From Amycolatopsis saalfeldensis (GTDB lineage Bacteria > Actinomycetota > Actinomycetes > Mycobacteriales > Pseudonocardiaceae), in the NCBI RefSeq assembly GCF_900110575.1, contig NZ_FOEF01000004.1, forward strand, positions 1-64,000: a DNA stretch of 64,000 nucleotides, in the 5' to 3' direction. The translations under genes were made by a program, and so were the position numbers. The notes beneath the pieces were generated by a model that did not search any database, was not told where the DNA came from, and was given only the letters and a program-made list of their open reading frames with translations. This document shows, piece by piece, positions 1 through 8,723 of the stretch (position 1 is the stretch's first letter; every line of letters begins with the position of its first letter).

Positions 1-1
1 C

Positions 2-355
2 GGGGCCGGGCGGGCGGATCTGGCCGCGGCGGCGGTGGCGGTGCTGACGCAGGAGGGGCACCTGGGGGCGACCTATGAGCTCGGTGGGGCACCGTTCACG
101 CTGACCGAGCTGGCGGCGACGTTCAGCGAGGTCCTGGGGACCCCGATCGTCTACCGGGATGTGTCGGTCGCCGAGTACACGGCGACGTTGACGGGTGCGG
201 GGGTGCCGCCGGAGATGGCTGCGGCGGTGGCTGATGCCGATGCCGGGCTGGCCCGCGGGGAGTTGTTCACCGCCAGCGAGGACCTGGCGAAACTCCTCGG
301 CCGGCCGGCGACCACAGCACACGACGCCATCCGGAACGCCGCGGAGCCCCGATGA
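2..355 (+). CDS. NAD(P)-binding NmrA/SDR-family oxidoreductase, C-terminal part
   Basis: The reading frame is already open at the window edge, so the N-terminal Rossmann fold lies outside. The visible part begins GAGRADLAAAAVAVL and continues with GHLGATYELGG and LTELAATFSEVLG. This is the usual C-terminal layout of NmrA-like or QorB-like NAD(P)H-dependent reductases: a conserved AxAAxxVL helix, a YELGG strand and a region handling sugar-nucleotide or quinone-type substrates. The substrate cannot be judged without the N-terminus. The stop overlaps the next start (ATGA at 352-355), so the downstream hemerythrin gene is probably translationally coupled and in the same operon. Confidence 0.75.
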   Translation, partial: GAGRADLAAAAVAVLTQEGHLGATYELGGAPFTLTELAATFSEVLGTPIVYRDVSVAEYTATLTGAGVPPEMAAAVADADAGLARGELFTASEDLAKLLGRPATTAHDAIRNAAEPR

Positions 356-990
356 ACCACGTCGACACCCATGAAATGGTGCTGATCCACCGCGTCATCC
401 GGCGTGAGTTCGGCCGGCTCCCGCGACTGTTCCGCGCCGCCGCCGGTGACCGGGCGCGAGCCAAGGTCGTCGGCGCGCACGCGCGGGAGATGCTGCAGTT
501 CCTCCACACGCACCACACCGGCGAGGACGAGCTGCTCTTTCCGCTGCTGCGCGAGCGCGCCGAGCTCGACCCGGAGCTGATGAGCCGGATGGACGCGCAG
601 CACGAGCAGATCAACGATGCCGTCACGGCGGTCGGCGCGGAGCTGCCGGCGTGGACCGCGAGCGCGGACGCCGCCGCCGGCGAGCGGATGGCGGCCCTCG
701 TCGACGCGGCGATGCCGGTCCTGATCGAGCACCTGGCCGAGGAGGAGCAGGAGCTGCTCCCGATCGTCTCGGCCACGCTGACCCAGAAGGAATGGGACGC
801 GCTCGGCAAGCACGGCATGAGCGCGATTCCCCTCACCCGGCGGCTGGTGATCCTCGGCCACATCACCGAGGAAGCCGACGACGCGGAACGGCAGCGGTTC
901 CTGCAGGTCGTCCCGGCGCCGGCCCGGTTGGCCTACAAGCTGATCGGCCGTCGCCAGTTCGCCCGCGAAACCACCACGATCCGCGGTTGA
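352..990 (+). CDS. hemerythrin HHE domain protein
   Basis: A cytoplasmic protein of 212 residues with two HHE-type helical segments. An early HEMVLIHRVIRREF helix is followed by FLHTHHTGEDELLFPLL, then DAQHEQIND and HLAEEEQELLPIV. The spaced His and Glu residues match the non-haem di-iron ligands of hemerythrin-like proteins, which bind O2, NO or redox signals. The C-terminal ~60 residues form a basic helical tail after the HHE bundle. The start overlaps the stop of the upstream reductase gene. A role in oxygen or nitric-oxide sensing is inferred from the family only. Confidence 0.85.
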   Translation: MNHVDTHEMVLIHRVIRREFGRLPRLFRAAAGDRARAKVVGAHAREMLQFLHTHHTGEDELLFPLLRERAELDPELMSRMDAQHEQINDAVTAVGAELPAWTASADAAAGERMAALVDAAMPVLIEHLAEEEQELLPIVSATLTQKEWDALGKHGMSAIPLTRRLVILGHITEEADDAERQRFLQVVPAPARLAYKLIGRRQFARETTTIRG

Positions 991-1161
991 CCCCCGCCCG
1001 CCATCGCCCGGGCCGTTCTTCGGGCGATGGCCGGGCGCGGGTGGCACCCTGAAGCCGCCGGGCGAAAATCGGCCGGGGTTGTCGGATCCGGGCCGCGTCG
1101 TTCGTAGCCAAGGTGAGAGGCCGTCCACGAGGGCGCGGCCACGACCACAGGAGGCCGACCG

Positions 1162-1986
1162 ATGTCGCACCCCCAGGCGAAGATCCACCGGATGTCCGAG
1201 TTCACCGAGTCGATCGGCACCATCACCTTCTCCGAGATCCCGAACGAGGGGTTCCTGGCCCTCGGCATGCGGAACTACTGGGACGGGTACTTCGCGGGCC
1301 GCGCCGCGCCGCTCGGGCTGGCCCCGGCCGAGGTGGTGCACGCGGTCTTCTACAACTTCGCCGACGGCGAGGTGGCGCGCCACATCCCGTGGGTCTGGGG
1401 AAAGATCACCCCGGCGGAGGCGATCGCCGTGCGCGAGCGGGGCAGCGCCGCCGCCCTGCGGCAGATGATCGGCGACCTCGCCGGCTCACCCGGCCTGGCC
1501 CGGGCCGCCGACCTCGCCACCCGGGCCGCGGTCAGCGCGCCGACCGAGGGCCGGGCGCTGTACGCCGGGCTCCGCACACTGGACGTGCCCGAAGAGCCGG
1601 TGGCCCGCCTCTGGCACGCGGCGACCCTGCTGCGCGAGCACCGCGGGGACGGTCACAACATCGCCCTGGCCGCCCACGGCATCGCCGGCACCGAGGCGCA
1701 CGTCCTGCTCGCGCTCACCCTGGGCATGCGGCCGGAGGAGTTCGGCCGCATCCACCACCTGCCCCGGCCCCAGCTGGCCGCCGTCATCGACGGCCTGCGT
1801 GACCGCGGCCTCGTCACCACCGCCGGCGGCTTCACCGACACCGGCCGCAAGACCAGAACCCAAATCGAGTCCCTCACCGACGACCTGGCAGCACCCGCCT
1901 ACGACGTGCTAACCCCAGCCGAACTCGACGAGCTGATCACAGCCCTCGAACCGATCTGCACCGCGGTGGACACCGCTGGCAACTAA
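1162..1986 (+). CDS. SCO6745-family helix-turn-helix protein
   Basis: 274 residues. The start at 1162 is preceded by AGGAGG at about 1149-1154; an internal ATG at 1195 (MSEFTES) is a weaker alternative. The sequence contains GLAPAEVVHAVFYNF and later a winged-helix-like segment with LTLGMRPEEFGRIHHLPRP, QLAAVIDGLRDRGLV and DTGRKTRTQIESLTDDLAA, typical of the SCO6745 family (MarR-like HTH) that is common in actinomycetes. The biochemical role of this family is not established to my knowledge. It stands alone between a 170-bp leader and the repeat array that starts about 55 bp after its stop. Confidence 0.75.
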   Translation: MSHPQAKIHRMSEFTESIGTITFSEIPNEGFLALGMRNYWDGYFAGRAAPLGLAPAEVVHAVFYNFADGEVARHIPWVWGKITPAEAIAVRERGSAAALRQMIGDLAGSPGLARAADLATRAAVSAPTEGRALYAGLRTLDVPEEPVARLWHAATLLREHRGDGHNIALAAHGIAGTEAHVLLALTLGMRPEEFGRIHHLPRPQLAAVIDGLRDRGLVTTAGGFTDTGRKTRTQIESLTDDLAAPAYDVLTPAELDELITALEPICTAVDTAGN

Positions 1987-2041
1987 GCGCCCACCTCGGA
2001 GCGACGGCCTCCGGTTCTGCCACGGGGCGCTCTTCGGTTTT

Positions 2042-2640
2042 GGTGAGCGGGGCGGGCGATATCCGGTTGGGCGACCGAGCGGACCACTTCCTGCTCGGCC
2101 ACCGAGGCGGGCGGCCTCCTCCTCGGCGACAGCGGGTGGCCTCCTGTTTGGTGACCGGGTGCGCGGTCTCCGTTTCGGCGATAGCGGTGGACGGCCTCCT
2201 GCCCGGTCACCGGTGCGAGCGATCGCCGGTTCGGCGACCGGGGCGGGTGGCCTTCGGCGCGGTGACCGAGTGGACCACTTCCTGGTCGGTCGCCGAGGTG
2301 GGTGGCCTCCAACTCGGCGACCAGGGCGCGTGGTCTTAGGCTCGGTGACCGCGGCGGGTGGCCTTCGGGCCGGTGACCGAGCGGACCACTTCCTGCTCGG
2401 TCGCCGAGGTGGGTGGCCTCCAACTCGGTGACGCGGGTGGGAGGTCTCCGGTTCGGTGGCCGGGCGGGAGGTCTCCGGTGTGGTGATCGGGGTGGACGCC
2501 CTCCGGCTAGGTGATCGGGGGTGGGGGATCTACCAGCTCGGTGACCGGGCGGCGACTTCGGGCGCGGCGACCGAGCGGGCACCCTCCATCTCGGCCACCG
2601 AGGCCCGCGACCTCCAACTCGGCGACCGAGGTGAGCAGGT
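2042..2640. repeat. degenerate ~28-bp tandem repeat array (about 21 units)
   Basis: About 600 bp between the SCO6745-family gene and the glycosyltransferase gene is built from imperfect units of 25-30 bp, mostly 27 or 28. Each begins GGYGAYCG and ends with a pyrimidine-rich CTCCRRCTC-like tail. A higher-order duplication is visible: the three-unit block at about 2247-2335 recurs nearly unchanged at about 2348-2433. No unit pair is separated by unique spacers, so it is not CRISPR. Open frames across it on both strands are low-complexity by-products. The last units run up to the end of the glycosyltransferase coding sequence. Confidence 0.85.
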
Positions 2641-2642
2641 CG

Positions 2643-3782
2643 TCACGCAAGCCCACCGGCGCGGTGCAGTCCGGACCCAGCCCAGCCGGTTACCCGGCGC
2701 CGTAACTCCTTCCAGGCGGCGTCCGGCGAAGGCAGCTCGGCGATCCGGGCCGCGACTTCGCGTGCGGCGGAGCGGTAGGCCGGGTCGTCGAGCACGGCGC
2801 GGAGGGCCTTGCCGAGTTCGGCCGCGGCGTCCTCTGGCGGTACGACGAGCGCGGCACCGGTCGCGGCGGCGCATTCGGCGACCAGCGACTGGTCGTAGAC
2901 CATGGGCAGGATGACCATCGGCAGGCCGCGGGCGAGCGTGCCGGCGACGGTGCCCGCGCCGCCCGCGGTGATGACCGCGTCGACTTCTTCGAGCAGGTCG
3001 GCCAGTGGGGTGAAGCCGACGAAACGGATGTGCGCGGGGGCCGGCACGGCGTCGGTCGTGACCAGGACTTCGGCGTCCACTTCGGACAGTCCGGCCAACA
3101 GGCGGTTCAGGTGGACGGCCGGGTCCGCCTCCGTGCCGAGGGTGAGCAGCACCCGGGTCCGGCCGCCGGAGCCGCGGGCGACCGGCTCGCCACCGGGTGG
3201 CCGGTAGGGCTGCGGGCGCACCGCGATTTCGTCCTCGGCCGCCACGCCGCTGCCCACCCGCAGCTCCGGTGGCAACGGTTCCAGGCAGGCCACCCGGGGA
3301 GCCGGCACCAGCCCCAGCGCCCCGGCCCGGGCGGCCAGTTCGTCCAGCCAGGCCCGGGTGAACTCCGGGGGCATCGACGTCGTGACGTTGTGCCCGGCCC
3401 ATGGCACGCCCACCGCCACGGCGACCAGCGGGGCGACCACGTCGACGAAGTCCGCGACGATGAGGTCCGGCCGGAACTCCTTCGCCACGGCGAGCACCGC
3501 GTCGTAGGACAGGTCGACGCGCGTGCCGCCGAGCAATCCGACCAGCCAGCCGACGTCGGACAGCGAGCTCCGGCCCGGCTCTCCGGAGCGCCGCTCGTGC
3601 TCGGCGCGCAGCTGCGCACTGGTCGCCCCGGCCGGGAAGAAATCGAGGTCCCCGACGGCGGCCGCCATCGAATCCGCGGTAGTGACGGCTACTTCGTCGC
3701 CGGCGGCGCGGGCGGCCACCGCGAGTGGCAACATCGGCAGCAAGTGCCCGTAGACGGGTATTCCGGTGAAGAGAACACGCAT
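2643..3782 (-). CDS. GT1-family glycosyltransferase (macrolide/EryCIII type)
   Basis: 379 residues with a GT-B fold. The N-terminus MRVLFTGIPVYGHLLPMLPL is the acceptor-side Rossmann start. The C-terminal nucleotide-sugar domain carries FTPLADLLEEVDAVITAGGAGT and GLPMVILPMVYDQSLVAECA, equivalent to the HxGxGT...P..DQ signature of antibiotic glycosyltransferases. The usual His of the HGGAGT motif is replaced by Ala (TAGGAGT). The protein is slightly short, and its stop lies at the edge of the 28-bp repeat array, so the tail may have been trimmed. It probably transfers a deoxysugar or glucose to a small hydrophobic acceptor; no biosynthetic cluster adjoins it. Confidence 0.82.
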   Translation of the reverse strand: MRVLFTGIPVYGHLLPMLPLAVAARAAGDEVAVTTADSMAAAVGDLDFFPAGATSAQLRAEHERRSGEPGRSSLSDVGWLVGLLGGTRVDLSYDAVLAVAKEFRPDLIVADFVDVVAPLVAVAVGVPWAGHNVTTSMPPEFTRAWLDELAARAGALGLVPAPRVACLEPLPPELRVGSGVAAEDEIAVRPQPYRPPGGEPVARGSGGRTRVLLTLGTEADPAVHLNRLLAGLSEVDAEVLVTTDAVPAPAHIRFVGFTPLADLLEEVDAVITAGGAGTVAGTLARGLPMVILPMVYDQSLVAECAAATGAALVVPPEDAAAELGKALRAVLDDPAYRSAAREVAARIAELPSPDAAWKELRRRVTGWAGSGLHRAGGLA

Positions 3783-3807
3783 GCCTCGACCCTAGGGGAC
3801 TCCGGCG

Positions 3808-4743
3808 TCACTGTTCGTCTTGCAGCACAGCGGATGGCCACCGTCCATTCTGGACGGCCGCGCGGATATGGTCGACCAGCACCCGGCCGACGAGCTCGAC
3901 CGCGGCCGGCACGCGGCCCGACCTCGGGGTGCCCAGCGCGATCGAACGCCGGACTTCCGGCGCGCACAACGGTGCCGCGCTGAGGGCCTGGCCGTCGAGA
4001 TCCCCCGCGATGCCGACCGCGGGCAGGATGGTCCAGCCCTGGCCGCTGCGCACGAGCTGCTTCTGCAGGCTCATCGAGTTGGTCTGGATCGCGGTGTCGA
4101 GCTCGGCGCCGGCCCGCCGCGCGGCGCCGGTGATCAACGCGTGCAAGCCGTGCCCCGGCGACGGCATGATGATCGGGTGCGCGGCGACTTCGGCGAACCG
4201 CACCGGTTCCTTCGGATCGAGGCCGAAGGAGGCCGGGGCGACCGCCCAGAGTTGTTCGCGGACGAGTGGCGTCGCGTTCAGCGAAGGCGATCCCGTCAGG
4301 TTGTACAGCAAGCTCAGGTCGAGGTCGCCGTCGTCGAGCCACTGCTGCAGGTGGCCGGAGTAGGCCGTCTGGATCCGCAGCTCGATGCCGGAATGGTCGC
4401 GCAGCACCGTGCGGGCCAGTGGCTCCGCCAGCAGTTCCGCCGCGCTTTCGAGCAGCCCGACGGTGACGATCCCGGTGACCGCCCCGGCTGCCGGGGTCAG
4501 CTCGGCGCGGGCCCGGTCGAGTTCGGTCAGCGCCCGCCGGGCCCGGTCGGCCAGTGCCGCGCCGGCCTTCGTCGGCCGCATCCCCTGGTGCGTCCGGTCG
4601 AACAGCGGCACCCCGAGTTCGTGTTCGAGCGCGCGGATCTGCCGGGTCACCGCCGGCTGGACCAGGTGCAGCAGCTCGGCGGCCCGGGTCACGCTGCCGG
4701 TCTCGACGACCGTCACCAGTGCCTTGAGCTGCTTGAGGTCCAT
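3808..4743 (-). CDS. LysR-family transcriptional regulator
   Basis: 311 residues from the chosen ATG (MDLKQLKALVTVVE). Upstream in-frame starts at 4752 and 4776 would add residues unlike the family. An N-terminal winged HTH (SVTRAAELLHLVQPAVTRQI, FDRTHQGMRPTKAG) is followed by a periplasmic-binding-like effector domain. It is divergent from the acyl-CoA dehydrogenase operon with about 95 bp between starts, the classic layout of a LysR regulator and its target, so it probably controls that operon in response to a CoA ester or free acid intermediate. The effector is inferred, not seen. Confidence 0.88.
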   Translation of the reverse strand: MDLKQLKALVTVVETGSVTRAAELLHLVQPAVTRQIRALEHELGVPLFDRTHQGMRPTKAGAALADRARRALTELDRARAELTPAAGAVTGIVTVGLLESAAELLAEPLARTVLRDHSGIELRIQTAYSGHLQQWLDDGDLDLSLLYNLTGSPSLNATPLVREQLWAVAPASFGLDPKEPVRFAEVAAHPIIMPSPGHGLHALITGAARRAGAELDTAIQTNSMSLQKQLVRSGQGWTILPAVGIAGDLDGQALSAAPLCAPEVRRSIALGTPRSGRVPAAVELVGRVLVDHIRAAVQNGRWPSAVLQDEQ

Positions 4744-4789
4744 CGGTCCCATCCCGCCCGCGCATGGGGGAATCACGGATTGCTATTTC

Positions 4790-4799
4790 CCTCGCGAGG
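4790..4799. promoter_or_regulatory. 10-bp palindrome in LysR/acyl-CoA dehydrogenase intergenic region
   Basis: CCTCGCGAGG is a perfect palindrome in the short divergent gap between the LysR gene and the acyl-CoA dehydrogenase gene. LysR sites usually contain T-N11-A; this palindrome could be part of such a site or chance in GC-rich DNA. Confidence 0.35.
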
Positions 4800-4838
4800 T
4801 CATTCCGGTTCATGATAGCTCGGGAAGGGAGCGTCGTA

Positions 4839-5999
4839 ATGCACGGATTGACCCAGGAGGAGACCGAGATCGTCGCGCTGGTGGGCGAGTTCGTCGACAA
4901 GGAGGTCCGGCCGGTCGCGCAGGAGCTGGACCATGCGAACACCTACCCGGAGCAGCTGATCGACCGGATGAAGGCGATGGGCGTGTTCGGCCTGGCGATT
5001 CCGGAGCCGTGGGGCCAGGCCCAGGTTTCGGCGCAGTGTTACGCGGCGGTCACCGAGGAACTCGCGCGGGGCTGGATGAGCCTGGCCGGCGCGATGGGCG
5101 GCCACACGGTCGTGTCGAAGCTGCTGGTCGCCTTCGGCACGCGGGAACAGCAGGACGCCTACCTGCCGCGGATGGCGACCGGCGAGCTCCGCGCGACGAT
5201 GGCATTGACCGAACCCGGCGGCGGTTCGGACCTGCAGGCACTGCGCACGACCGCCCGGCGCGACGGCGGCGAGTACGTGGTGAACGGGTCGAAGACCTGG
5301 ATCACCAACGCCCGCCGTTCCGGGCTGATCGCCTTGCTGTGCAAGACGGACGCCGGTGCGCAGCCGGCCCATCGGGGCATCAGCATCCTGCTGGCCGAAC
5401 CGGGCCCGGGCTTCCACGTGTCGCGGGACCTGCCGAAGCTCGGCTACAAGGGCGTCGAAAGCTGCGAGCTGGCGTTCGACGGCTTCCGAGTGCCGGCGTC
5501 CGCGCTGCTGGGCGGCGCGGAGGGCGAAGGCTTCGCGCAGATGATGCGCGGACTGGAGATCGGCCGGATCCAGGTGGCCGGCCGGGCACTCGGCGTCGGC
5601 CGGGCCGCGCTGGAGGATTCGCTGCGGTACGCGCAGGAACGCGAGACTTTCGGCAAGCCGATCTGGTTGCACCAGTCGATCGGCAACTACCTCGCCGACA
5701 TGGCCACGAAACTGGAGGCCGCCCGGCAGCTCGTGCACTACGCCGCCCGCCGTTACGACTCGGGCGAGCGCGCGGACATGGAGGCCGGGATGGCGAAGCT
5801 GTTCGCGTCCGAGACCGCGATGGAGGTCGCGTTGAACGCCATGCGCATCCACGGCGGCTACGGCTACTCGACGGAATTCGACGTCGAGCGGTACTTCCGG
5901 GACGCGCCGCTGATGATCGTGGGCGAGGGCACCAACGAGATCCAGCGCACCGTGATCGCGCGGCAGCTGGTCAAGCGGCACAGCCTGCGAGCACGGTGA
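4839..5999 (+). CDS. acyl-CoA dehydrogenase
   Basis: 386 residues, normal length for a short/medium-chain acyl-CoA dehydrogenase. The start at 4839 (MHGLTQEETE) has GGGAAGGGA 9 bp upstream; an in-frame ATG at 4764 would extend into the regulator promoter and is rejected. Family signatures are AMALTEPGGGSDL, the FAD-site motif KTWITNA, YAQERETFGKPI and IHGGYGYSTEF. The catalytic base is probably Glu363 in VGEGTNEIQ, the position used by short-chain and glutaryl-CoA type enzymes. The stop overlaps the start of the CoA-transferase (TGATG), so this is the first gene of a coupled four-gene operon and probably oxidises the CoA ester made by that enzyme. Confidence 0.92.
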   Translation: MHGLTQEETEIVALVGEFVDKEVRPVAQELDHANTYPEQLIDRMKAMGVFGLAIPEPWGQAQVSAQCYAAVTEELARGWMSLAGAMGGHTVVSKLLVAFGTREQQDAYLPRMATGELRATMALTEPGGGSDLQALRTTARRDGGEYVVNGSKTWITNARRSGLIALLCKTDAGAQPAHRGISILLAEPGPGFHVSRDLPKLGYKGVESCELAFDGFRVPASALLGGAEGEGFAQMMRGLEIGRIQVAGRALGVGRAALEDSLRYAQERETFGKPIWLHQSIGNYLADMATKLEAARQLVHYAARRYDSGERADMEAGMAKLFASETAMEVALNAMRIHGGYGYSTEFDVERYFRDAPLMIVGEGTNEIQRTVIARQLVKRHSLRAR

Positions 6000-7135
6000 T
6001 GCACCACCCGCTGGACGGCATCACGGTCGTCGCCCTCGAACAGGCCGTCGCCGCGCCCTTCGCGACCCGGCAGCTGGCCGACCTCGGCGCCAGGGTGATC
6101 AAGGTCGAACGCCCCGGCGCCGGCGACTTCGCCCGGGGCTACGACCGGACCGTGCACGGCCAGTCGAGCTACTTCGTGTGGCTCAACCGGGGCAAGGAGA
6201 GCGTCGAACTCGACATCAAGCACGACCGGGTCTTGCTCGACGCGCTGCTGGACCGCGCGGACGTGGTCGTCCAGAACCTCGCGCCCGGCGCCGTCGAACG
6301 GCTCGGATTGGACGCCGAGACCTTGCGGGCGGCGCGGCCGGAGCTGGTGCACTGCTCGATCTCGGGTTACGGCACGACCGGGCCGTACCGGTCGAAGAAG
6401 GCGTACGACCTGCTCGTGCAATGCGAGACCGGCCTGGTTTCGTCCACTGGCACGCCGGACGCCCCGGCGAAGGCGGGAGTGTCCATTGCGGACATCGCTG
6501 CGGGGATGTATGCCTACAGCGGGATTCTCACCGCGTTGTACGACCGCGAGCGCACCGGGCAGGGCGCGAGCCTGCACGTGGCGATGATCGACGCGCTGGG
6601 GGAGTGGATGAGCCAGCCGGCCTACTTCTCCCGTGACGGCGGCGAGGGGCCGCGGCGAACCGGCGCGCGGCATCCGTCGATCGCCCCGTACGGTCCACAT
6701 CGGACACGAGACGGCTCGGTGTTCCTCGGCGTCCAGAACGATCGCGAATGGACGGTGTTGTGCCGGGATATCCTGGGGAAACCGGAATTGGCGGATCGGT
6801 TTCGCACCAATGACGATCGCGTCGAGCACGTCGAAGAACTCACGTCGATCATCGAGACGGAGTTCGAGAGGCTCGACACCGCGCACGTGGTCGAGCTGCT
6901 GGAACAGGGCGGGATCGCCAACGCCCGGCTGCGCACGCCCGCGGAGTTCACCCGGCATCCCCAGCTGGCGGCGCGGCAGCGGTGGCGCCGCGTCGACATC
7001 CCCGGAGGTGCCGTCGACGCCTTGCTCCCGCCGGTCGTCGGCTGGGAGCCGGTGATGGGAGCCGTCCCCGCGCTGGGCGCGCACACCGAGGCGGTCCGGG
7101 CGGAGTTCCTGGGGGCAAAGGGAGAACCGGCATGA
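5999..7135 (+). CDS. CaiB/BaiF class III CoA-transferase
   Basis: 378 residues. MHHPLDGITVVALEQAVAAP opens the characteristic interlocked-ring fold, and GARVIKVERPGAGDFAR is the CoA-binding segment. Asp137 in KKAYDLLVQ matches the catalytic Asp that forms the aspartyl-CoA intermediate in formyl-CoA and succinyl-CoA:dicarboxylate transferases. Later motifs GYGTTGPY and SIADIAAGMYA are family hallmarks. It probably activates a free dicarboxylate at the expense of succinyl-CoA or another acyl-CoA. The start codon overlaps the previous stop and the stop overlaps the next ATG, so translation is coupled throughout. Confidence 0.92.
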   Translation: MHHPLDGITVVALEQAVAAPFATRQLADLGARVIKVERPGAGDFARGYDRTVHGQSSYFVWLNRGKESVELDIKHDRVLLDALLDRADVVVQNLAPGAVERLGLDAETLRAARPELVHCSISGYGTTGPYRSKKAYDLLVQCETGLVSSTGTPDAPAKAGVSIADIAAGMYAYSGILTALYDRERTGQGASLHVAMIDALGEWMSQPAYFSRDGGEGPRRTGARHPSIAPYGPHRTRDGSVFLGVQNDREWTVLCRDILGKPELADRFRTNDDRVEHVEELTSIIETEFERLDTAHVVELLEQGGIANARLRTPAEFTRHPQLAARQRWRRVDIPGGAVDALLPPVVGWEPVMGAVPALGAHTEAVRAEFLGAKGEPA

Positions 7136-7935
7136 TCGAGCACACCGAACTGATCCAGCCGGAGCCCGCCCGCGCGCTGGGAGCACTGCTGGACGTGCCC
7201 GTCCCCGGCCTCGACGAGGGCCTTCCGCTGCTCTGGCACTGGCTCTACCTGCTCGACCGGCCCGCGCAGGCCGACCTCGGGCCGGACGGCCATCCGGTGC
7301 GTAACACCGTGCTGGAGCCGCCCGGGCCGGGGCGCCGCCGGATGTGGGCGGGCGGGCGCGTGCGTACCCGGGGCGTCCTGCGCTGCGGTGAATCCGCCAC
7401 CCGGCGCTCGGCGGTGTTGTCCACTCAGGACAAGCAGGGCCGGTCGGGGCCGCTGACCTTCGTCACGGTGGGGCACCGGATCCGGCAGTCCGGGCGCATT
7501 GTCGTCGACGAAGAGCAGGACATCGTGTACCGCCCCGCGGGCGGCTCGGTGACCACGCCGGCGGCCGGCCCGGTGATTCCGCCGGAGACAGGCGAATGGC
7601 CGATCGAGGTCACGCCGACCCTGTTGTTCCGGTTCTCCGCCTTGACCTACAACGCCCACCGCATCCACTTCGACCGTGATTACGCGCGGGACGTCGAGGG
7701 TTACCCGGGTTTGCTCACCCACGGCCCGCTGCAGGCGATCGCGATGGCCGAGGCGGCCCGTGCCCGCGGCTGCGCGGGCGACCTGGTGTTCGACTACCGC
7801 CTCGTCGCGCCGTTGTTCGACCAGCAGGGGATGATCGTGTCGGCGAAAGTGGGGCCGGAGTCGGTCACGACGGCGGTGCGGGACCGTCACGGCCGCCGGA
7901 CCGCCATCGGGACACTGAGGAGCGAGGCAACGTGA
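7132..7935 (+). CDS. FAS1-like/MaoC-type acyl-CoA hydratase (mesaconyl- or itaconyl-CoA hydratase-like)
   Basis: 267 residues. The C-terminal FRFSALTYNAHRIHFDRDYA and the following GYPGLLTHGPLQA segment are the hot-dog-fold hydratase signature (the Asn-His-Ile/Arg-His-Asp hydratase motif). The N-terminal half is the degenerate hot-dog repeat with LDRPAQADLGPDGHP, as in mesaconyl-C4-CoA and itaconyl-CoA hydratases and HTD2-type proteins. Its place between a CoA-transferase and a CitE-type lyase fits hydration of an unsaturated C5 dicarboxylyl-CoA to a beta-hydroxy acyl-CoA that the lyase can cleave. Four-base overlaps join it to both neighbours. The exact substrate is inference. Confidence 0.82.
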   Translation: MIEHTELIQPEPARALGALLDVPVPGLDEGLPLLWHWLYLLDRPAQADLGPDGHPVRNTVLEPPGPGRRRMWAGGRVRTRGVLRCGESATRRSAVLSTQDKQGRSGPLTFVTVGHRIRQSGRIVVDEEQDIVYRPAGGSVTTPAAGPVIPPETGEWPIEVTPTLLFRFSALTYNAHRIHFDRDYARDVEGYPGLLTHGPLQAIAMAEAARARGCAGDLVFDYRLVAPLFDQQGMIVSAKVGPESVTTAVRDRHGRRTAIGTLRSEAT

Positions 7936-8723
7936 ACGTAGCGGCGGCACGGTCGTTCCTGTTCGTCCCGGGCCACCGGCCGGACCGGTTCGCCAAGGCC
8001 GAAGCCGCCGGCGCCGACGTGGTCGTGCTGGATCTGGAAGACGCCGTCGGCGCCCAGCTCAAGGCCGTGGCCAGGGAAAACGTGCGTGACTGGCTGGAGG
8101 CCGGCCACGAGGCGGTCGTGCGGATCAACGCCGCGGGCACGCCGTGGTTCGGCGAAGACGCCGCGGTGGCCAGTGCGCTGGCCACCGCGGTCATGGTGCC
8201 CAAAGCCGAGGATCCCGAGGTGCTCGGGGAGCTGTCCGGCGCCGCAGTCATCCCGCTGCTCGAAACGGCGCTGGGCATCGTCCGGAGCGTGGCCCTGTGT
8301 GGTGCGCCGTCGGTGATCCGCCCCGCTTTCGGCAGCGTGGACCTCGCCGCGGAACTGGGCGTGGACCACCGCTCGCAGGAGGCGCTCCGGCACGCGCGGT
8401 CCGCGGTGGTCCTGGCCGCCGCGGCCACGGGCCGACCGGGCCCGATCGACGGCGTGACAACCGCGCTCGACGACGAAGGCGCCCTGACGGCGGACGTCGA
8501 GGCCGCCATCACATTGGGATTCACCGGAAAGCTGTGCATCCACCCACGTCAGGTCGCCCACGTGAACCGCGGCTGCACCCCGTCCGACGCCGACGTGCGG
8601 TGGGCGCGTGACGTCCTGGCCGCTTCCGCAGACGGATCGGTTGCGGTCCTCAATGGACAGATGATCGACCGGCCGGTGCTGTTACGCGCCGAACGGATCC
8701 TCGCCCGAGTCGCCACGCACTGA
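7932..8723 (+). CDS. HpcH/HpaI aldolase/CitE-family CoA ester lyase
   Basis: 263 residues. RSFLFVPGHRPDRFAKAEA, DVVVLDLEDAVG and VVRINAAGTPWFGED are CitE-type motifs; the Asp/Glu pair of the LDLEDAV strand and a later acidic residue bind Mg2+. FTGKLCIHPRQVAHVN is the conserved C-terminal motif. Enzymes of this type split malyl-, citramalyl- or beta-methylmalyl-CoA into acetyl- or propionyl-CoA plus an oxoacid. As last gene of the operon it is the obvious terminal cleavage step. At about 263 residues it is shorter than trimeric citramalyl-CoA lyases from bacteria with longer C-termini but normal for actinobacterial CitE homologues. Confidence 0.88.
   Translation: MNVAAARSFLFVPGHRPDRFAKAEAAGADVVVLDLEDAVGAQLKAVARENVRDWLEAGHEAVVRINAAGTPWFGEDAAVASALATAVMVPKAEDPEVLGELSGAAVIPLLETALGIVRSVALCGAPSVIRPAFGSVDLAAELGVDHRSQEALRHARSAVVLAAAATGRPGPIDGVTTALDDEGALTADVEAAITLGFTGKLCIHPRQVAHVNRGCTPSDADVRWARDVLAASADGSVAVLNGQMIDRPVLLRAERILARVATH

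Noticed and set aside
1983..2582. 199-codon open frame on the minus strand through the repeat array
   Set aside because: Its low-complexity Arg/Pro/Gly-rich product simply mirrors the DNA repeats, and there is no ribosome site.
2042..2640. CRISPR-like array
   Set aside because: Units are contiguous and degenerate with no unique spacers and no cas genes nearby.
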